Assembly: GCA_029255685.2 (NCBI GenBank)
Contig: CM055318.2
Span: 29,438,001 to 29,502,000 of the forward strand
Source: Silene conica
Taxonomy: Eukaryota; Streptophyta; Magnoliopsida; Caryophyllales; Caryophyllaceae
Direction of reading: 5' to 3'
Length of the DNA stretch: 64,000 nt
Position numbers and translations under genes: made by a program. Below the pieces are notes generated by a model that saw only the letters and a list, made by a program, of their open reading frames with translations, did not search any database and was not told the origin of the DNA. Of the stretch, positions 58,213 through 64,000 are shown one piece after another. Numbering within the stretch: the first letter of the stretch is position 1; every line of letters begins with the position of its first letter.

Positions 58213-58992
58213 TTAGACTCTAAAAACACATCAACTTGGTGTTTCCTTAATCTTTTTATTGTTATTCGAGATCTAAAATAACACTTTTGTCTCGTAATTA
58301 ATTTCATACAATCGTACTGTTTTTTTTATTTTTAATCGTCCTTTGTACTTATTTTATTACCGGCCGTATTAGTTTTTATCAAATTTGTAAAGTGGTTGAT
58401 AGACGGATTGTAAGACTCGTGCATATTGTCATATTTGATATTTGTTTGGGAATGACTAGTTTTATCCATTTATTGTCATATTTGTTTTTGATATAAAATA
58501 TTGAAAATTTATAATCCTATTTTCATCTGAAAGAAATAAAGATTTAGTGTGATACCTAAAGTTTCGCAAGGATGGAATAATTGTTTTAGTTTAATTTTGG
58601 TAGGCCTAACGTTTTTGTCTCTCCTTCTTTCATCTCTTTTCCATTTCAAGCATGCATATTTTTTTCACAACATATAGTTGTTAAACTAATTTATTTTTTC
58701 ATCTTTTTCATTTGGGTTTTTAGTATTTTGTTCAAAAAATGAATTTTACGATAAGTGTTTGAATCGGCGTTCGAAAATTTGATTTCGACTATGATAATTG
58801 TAATGGGTAATATGTAATGTTATTAATTGGGGCTTAATCATAAGAAAATATTAATTTTGTTTTGTTTTTGTTTTTATTTTTGAATTTGTATTACAATTTA
58901 AGTTTTATTTATGGGCTTTAAGGTATATTTAGTGATAGTGTGCATGTGAGTTTTGAGAAAATAATAGAAGTAAAAATAATAGACATTTGAAA
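58213..58992 (+). other. Fimbrin 5' region
   Basis: AT-rich sequence ahead of the fimbrin start. No certain TATA box. T-rich tracts (58855-58890) precede the start by about 100 bp and are typical of plant 5' leaders. No other gene is seen. Confidence 0.4.
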
Positions 58993-61900
58993 ATGTCTGC
59001 TTTTGATGGTGTTGTTGTGTCTGATCCTAAATTACAAAGTCAATTCACTCAAGTGGAGCTTAGGAGCCTCAAAACTAAGGTGCTATATCCATTCAGTTAT
59101 TTTTATTTTTATTTTTTATCCATTAATATATATTAGCGTTGTTTGATAACCCACGTTAAAGGGTTGTTTTAATTGCTTTTAAAATTATGGGAATTGAAAA
59201 ATAATGAAAAGTGGAAAAATTGAATCTTGTTTGGTTGTCCAATTTATGGAAATTAGAAATTCCGAAGGAACTTCAAATCCTACCTAAGGTAGGAAGTGAA
59301 AGTTTCACGCACAACATTTTCATGATTCACGTGATTTTCAGGTTCACATGAATTTTATCTTCCCGTGTAAAACCAAACGACTTCTAATATTGTGGAATTG
59401 ATGACAGTTTTCGTCGATGAAATCAAAATCTGGGCATGTAACTGTATTGGATTTGCCACCGGTTTTGGCAAAACTAAAAGGGATCACTGGATTGTATAAT
59501 GAGGATGATCTGAAAGCTGCATTAGAAGATTCATATCCTGACAGTAGCCATGAAATCGATTTTGAGTCTTTCCTAAGGGTGAGTTATTTAATTACATACA
59601 TACTCCCTCCATTCTAGTTTTAAAAAATGTATGAAGTTCAAGAATCCAAACATTGTGTTACTTTGCAGGAGTTTCTCAACTTTGCAGGACGAGCGAGTGC
59701 TAGTGCAAAAGGTCCAGGTTATAAACGTGCTTCTTCGATCCTTAGACAATCAACTACCACTCATTTCCATACCATTAGTGAATCGGAGAAGGCCTCCTTT
59801 GTTGCACATATTAACAATCACCTTACTGAGGACGCTTTCTTAAGCAAGTATCTACCTATTGATCCTAATTCAAACCAGCTATTTGATCTTGCTAAAGGCG
59901 GTGTTCTTCTCTGGTATACTTTTATACATACTTTCTACACAACCAACCTCTCACTTTATGTCTTACATTATCAATTAATCTACGTATCTTATCACTTATT
60001 GTTGCTGCAGTAAGTTGATTAATGTTGCCGTGCCTGGAACCATTGACGAAAGAGCAATTAACACAAAAACGTCCCTTAATCCTTGGGAAATAAATGAGAA
60101 TCATACACTCTGTCTCAATTCTGCTAAAGCCATTGGATGCACTGTTGTTAATATAGGCACACAAGACCTGGTCGAGGGCCGTGTGAGTTTTCGCAATTCC
60201 TATTTTCTATTCTTTGCTATCTTCATTCATTTTAATTACCTGATCGACTTTACTTTCATTTTAATTTGTAGCCTCATCTTATTATGGGGCTCATTTCTCA
60301 AATGATCAAGGTATTTAATTAATCTCACTTTTCCTCTCTACTCAGTACTCCCGGCCCCCATTGGTTTGCTGAACGAATTTGATGCTAACTATGTTGCGTT
60401 CATCAGATTCAATTATTAGCTGATCTCAATTTGAAGAAGACGCCTGAACTTGTTGAACTATTGGAGGATGAAAATGTTGGAAACCATTTTTCCTTGTTAT
60501 TTGCAGGTATTTAGGGTCTATTTTCATTGTCGAAAATTCTAGTTGTTTATTTTATTGTGTATACGCGCAGGATGTCGAGGAACTCATGAGTTTGGCTCCA
60601 GAAAAGGTTTTATTAAAATGGATGAATTTCCAACTTAAGAAATCCGGATATACGAAAGAAGTCACAAACTTCTCCACAGATCTTAAGGTCTGCTGCTCCA
60701 CTGTTACCTCCAACTTCTTGCATTTGTTTCACTGCCTAGTTTTATTAATACAATTGTGTGTTACATATTTACAGGATGGTGAAGCTTATGCTCGTTTACT
60801 TAATGTCCTAGCGCCAGAACACAGTACGACCGCAATTTTGGATACTAAGGATCCAAATCAAAGAGCAAAGTTGATTCTTGATCAAGCAGAAAAGTTAGAT
60901 TGCAATAAGTATATTAGTGCAAAAGATATTGTAGATGGATCTACAAATTTAAATCTTACATTTGTTGCACAGATATTCCAACATAGGTAATTACTTGTAT
61001 TCCCTTTTTGCTCTATGATTTCCAACAGATAGCATTATAATGAATGGTGGATCTTGAATCGATTTTTATGTAATGTGACTGTGCGTGCAGAAATGGTCTT
61101 ACTGTTCTTGATGACGAGAAGGTAAACCTTGCAACAGTCTTAGACGATGACACCCAAACTTCGAGGGAAGAGAGATGCTTTCGTCTCTGGATTAACAGTC
61201 TTGGAACAGCAACCTATGTGAATAATCTGTTTGAGGATGTTAGAACTGGGTAATTCTCTAATCACCTGATTAGCAATTGATGGTAACATACATTTGAACT
61301 CAAAAGAACATCCATGAAGCGTGGGGAGTGTGTTTTTCAGGTGGGTCCTTCTGGAGGTACTTGATAAAGTTTCACCAGGATCAGTGAACTGGAAGAGTGC
61401 TACTAAACCTCCTATTAAAATGCCATTTAAGAAAGTTGAGAATTGTAATCAAGTGATTGATGTTGGAAAAGGACTCAACTTTTCGCTCGTAAACGTGGCT
61501 GGAAATGACTTTGTGCAAGGGAATAAAAAGCTTATTCTAGGTGAGTTTATTGCTCTTAATTATTCCATTGCTGGTATCAATACATTGTTCATTGTTCTAA
61601 AATAGTTTGATTGGCTCCCTCGCTCCCAGCTTTCCTATGGCAATTGATGAGGTTTTCAATGCTGCAACTATTAAGAAATTTGAGATCCTTCTCTCAAGGA
61701 AGGGAGATTAAAGATTCAGATATCCTGAATTGGGCAAACAAAAAGGTGAAAGATGCAGGCAAATCTTCAGAAATTGACAGCTTTAAGGTATAATCATGCT
61801 ACTAATCCATATTCCAAACATAAGATATTTACTAGTAACTCATTTGTTATTTGAATCCAACATCTTCTCAGGATAAAAGCCTCTCTGATGGCAAATTCTT

Positions 61901-62534
61901 CCTCGAACTTCTCAGTGCGGTCGAGCGTAGAGTTGTTAACTGGACTGTTGTCACCAGTGGAGAAACGGGTACTTTACATTACAGATTAATGAAGGAAATG
62001 CAGAAATAGGGTGTTACCCAACGCGATTTAATATTTTATTTCTGAATTCAGATGAGGATAAGAGAATGAACGCAAGTTACATCATAAGTGTTGCCAGAAA
62101 GCTTGGTTGTTCAATATTCTTGTTGCCTGAGGATATCGTAGAGGTAAGTCGGTCATGTCTTGAATAAGTCTATCTGACACGTTGTATCGTGTATGCATAT
62201 CATCAAGCTAGTCTTCCCACGTCTTAAGTGTCTTCTGCTCCTTGGTTATCACATTACACATTCGATATTCTACCTGAATCATGAAATTAGAGTGTTAGTT
62301 AGTAATCCGTCCTATTTTTGACAGGTAAACCAGAAGATGATCCTCACTTTAACCGCAAGCATAATGTACTGGAGCTTGCAGAGGAAACCAGGACAGCTCC
62401 AAATGGTTGAAGAAACTGAAGCTCCGGAAGCATCAGCAGTCTCTTCTGCTGTAAATGAACCAGACGTCTCCTCAGATACTGTTGCATCACCTCAAGCAAC
62501 AACAGATGCTACCGCTCAATTACAAGAAGAATAA
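58993..62534 (+). CDS. FIM: Fimbrin (plastin-type actin-bundling protein)
   Basis: Fourteen exons: 58993-59079, 59408-59578, 59669-59913, 60011-60182, 60272-60310, 60407-60475, 60571-60687, 60775-60986, 61091-61249, 61341-61540, 61630-61787, 61872-61968, 62052-62143, 62325-62534. All have GT-AG limits and fitting phases, giving 675 residues (plant fimbrins: about 650-715). The start [20 protein letters not shown] is typical of the family. An EF-hand-like N-terminus (about 10-90, not obviously calcium-binding) is followed by four calponin-homology domains (about 120-240, 268-370, 393-500, 515-620) with marks such as [36 protein letters not shown] and [15 protein letters not shown]. The tail is Glu/Ala/Ser-rich. 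Fimbrin cross-links actin filaments into bundles in the cytosol. The exon 6 donor (AAAT|GTTGGA) is weak but keeps the frame. Which paralogue it is cannot be told. Confidence 0.95.
59141..59395. mobile_element. Possible MITE in fimbrin intron 1
   Basis: A segment with GCGTTGTTTGATAACCC at the left and GTAAAACCAAACGAC at the right, an imperfect inverted pair of the TTTGGTT type. It is similar in style to the segment in CYP716 intron 1. The target duplication is unclear. Confidence 0.35.
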
Positions 62535-63086
62535 TCATATTTTAATTTGGCAGTTTGTTTTATTACTTTAAAAAGTGATCAAATACAAAAACATGCAATA
62601 ACATACACACACAAATGAATATTATAACTATAGATGAAGTAGGAAGCCAAAAGAAAACCACCACTTGATATTTTTGCTGGTTGTTGACTATATAATAGAG
62701 ATAATTGTTCAATATATCCTCGTAAAAATACTTTGTATAATGTAGAAAAGTGATATTTATCATGTTAATTGAGTTGAGAATAGGAATGTTGTTAGCTATA
62801 TATTGTTCTACACTTGTAGGTGTTGTTTCAATTCATTTGTCAACCTTACAAGTTTCTAATAAAACAGTTTTTTTTTATATTCATTACTTATATCTAGTTG
62901 TTGTAAATGTCCTTCACCCCTTATTTCCTTGCATTTTGTATTGTAAAGTCTGCTCTTAAGAACAATAACAATATGGAGCTCATATTACTTTGGACTTATG
63001 TTTCTTCTCTAATGATTCTCTAATGATTTGACTTCATTGGAAGTAGTTTTCAACGTGTAAAATTGCACGGATATAATTCTAATATA
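62535..63086. other. Fimbrin 3' flank
   Basis: AT-rich. It probably contains the 3' untranslated region, with AATAAAA near 62860 as one candidate polyadenylation signal. No gene is seen. Confidence 0.4.
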
Positions 63087-63345
63087 CTTCCTCCATTTTT
63101 ATCCAAATACAAGATTTGCTTTATTCACGTTTGCCAACGCAAGTTTTGCGTGCTTCATATCTTTAACTACGTATTTGTAAAAATTATAAAAGTTATATAT
63201 TATCAATGTACTCGTAAAGACGAATTAAACAAGACCCCACATGAATATATTTTTTCTTACGTATTGAGAGAAAAATGAGATTGAAAGTTGATTGGTGAAT
63301 AGTGTACAAAAAGCAAATCTTGTATTTGGATAAAAATGGAGGAAG
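63087..63345. mobile_element. Stowaway MITE
   Basis: 259 bp with ends CTTCCTCCATTTTTATCCAA and the matching inverse (identical over about 33 bp), flanked by TA on both sides. Non-coding. It is a different subfamily from the copy at 44411 and closer to the one at 50363. Confidence 0.92.
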
Positions 63346-63698
63346 TAATGATTAACACTTAAAAAAATTAACCAAAATATATGAATATTGTATACTCTAT
63401 TTCTTTTATAATAATAATAAATTAAAACATGTGCAGAAAATACATGGCTTTGAAACTTACACATGTTTTCAATCCGTGAAAAAAATGTACGAATACAGTG
63501 TTAAAAGATGGTAAATAATATATTAAATCTAACGTATGTAAATAATTAATAGCTAAAAATATAAATATTGCAATAAAATAAAAACAATTATCAAAATTTA
63601 AAAGATTTACGATAAGATTTAAGAAACGTAATTATACGGTGTTAAAACATAAATATTGTACGAATACATGGTTAAAACATTGGTTTTAGGTGCCAAGA
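63346..63698. other. Unassigned, probably inside the Gypsy element
   Basis: AT-rich with no reading frame. It precedes the reversed primer-binding site and may be internal sequence of the element that continues beyond the window. Confidence 0.35.
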
Positions 63699-64000
63699 TC
63701 GTCGCTCTGATACCATTTATAACATCCTCATAATCCAAGGCCTTTAAGAAGGACCATCAAATTATGAAAGTGCTACCGCCTCAGTTTCCTGATGTATAAT
63801 ATCAAAGTAAACCAACCAAACAACCTTTATTATATTGAGTTTAAAGAAATACAAAGTCTAACGTTACAACCAAATAAAAGAGTCGCGGAAGCTAAACAAA
63901 ATTGTAAGACAAGTGAGATGTGAGGATCCCTTCTCCCCACGCTAGGAATCATCAACATCGTCGACTCGTCGTACATGAGACTCTACTCACCATTACATGG
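63699..64000 (-). mobile_element. Edge of a minus-strand Gypsy LTR element, cut by the window end
   Basis: GCTCTGATACCATTTATAAC is the reversed primer-binding site (GGTATCAGAGC) followed by an LTR edge (TATAACATCCTCATAATCC...) related to the LARD-like LTR (TGTAACACCCCCATTTATTT...). The order of motifs downstream is also similar in both. The LTR runs off the window. It is a diverged relative of the LARD-like family, probably old. Confidence 0.65.

Noticed and set aside
60476-60506. Extending fimbrin exon 6 to the stronger AG|GT at 60506
   Set aside because: It would put the next exon out of frame and insert residues not found in fimbrins. The weaker donor at 60476 keeps the family sequence.

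Overview
The window reads as nuclear DNA of a eudicot plant. It is AT-rich, its genes are split by GT-AG introns, and most of it is plant transposable elements, many inserted inside one another. I can support two ordinary host genes: a three-exon cytochrome P450 of the CYP716 family (49234-53720, +) and a 14-exon fimbrin (58993-62534, +). A saponin-making Caryophyllales plant would fit the CYP716 gene and the repeat families, but that placement is a guess.

About 200-41614 is best explained as one old Mutator-like element (MULE). Its own sequence is only about 4.5 kb, swollen to about 41 kb by insertions. It has matching ends about 110 bp long, a likely 9-bp target duplication, a decayed GRF-type zinc-finger gene (+) on the left and a decayed MULE transposase (-) on the right, pointing towards each other. 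Inserted into it are: a PIF/Harbinger-like element holding a sibling copy (434-2393); a broken Copia element (2891-9122) whose 5' LTR holds a MULE-type MITE; a very young gag-only Copia element (10869-30533) that holds an 11.2-kb CACTA element (15341-26541); a PIF-like MITE (31565-32022); and a very young non-coding LARD-like element with 2.7-kb LTRs (32885-41474). The CACTA element carries an uninterrupted 1091-codon TNP2-type transposase and a second, spliced gene that appears to join a Transposase_24-like part to a ULP1-like cysteine protease.

From 41.6 to 64 kb come unassigned DNA, a reverse-strand Copia fossil (42826-47861) holding a Stowaway MITE, the P450 gene with MITEs and a GACCCG-rich repeat in its introns, a Tat-like Gypsy fragment, a long TA microsatellite, a TIR element carrying a gene fragment and a 21-bp minisatellite, a Helitron-like end with a long foldback, the fimbrin gene, another Stowaway MITE, and the edge of a reverse-strand Gypsy LTR running off the window.

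The genes do not form a pathway. CYP716 enzymes usually oxidise triterpene skeletons at the ER, and fimbrin bundles actin. The most notable points are the nested MULE with a GRF partner gene, the dated recent CACTA insertion with its protease gene, and a P450 with a length-variable poly-Asn loop and an atypical I-helix.
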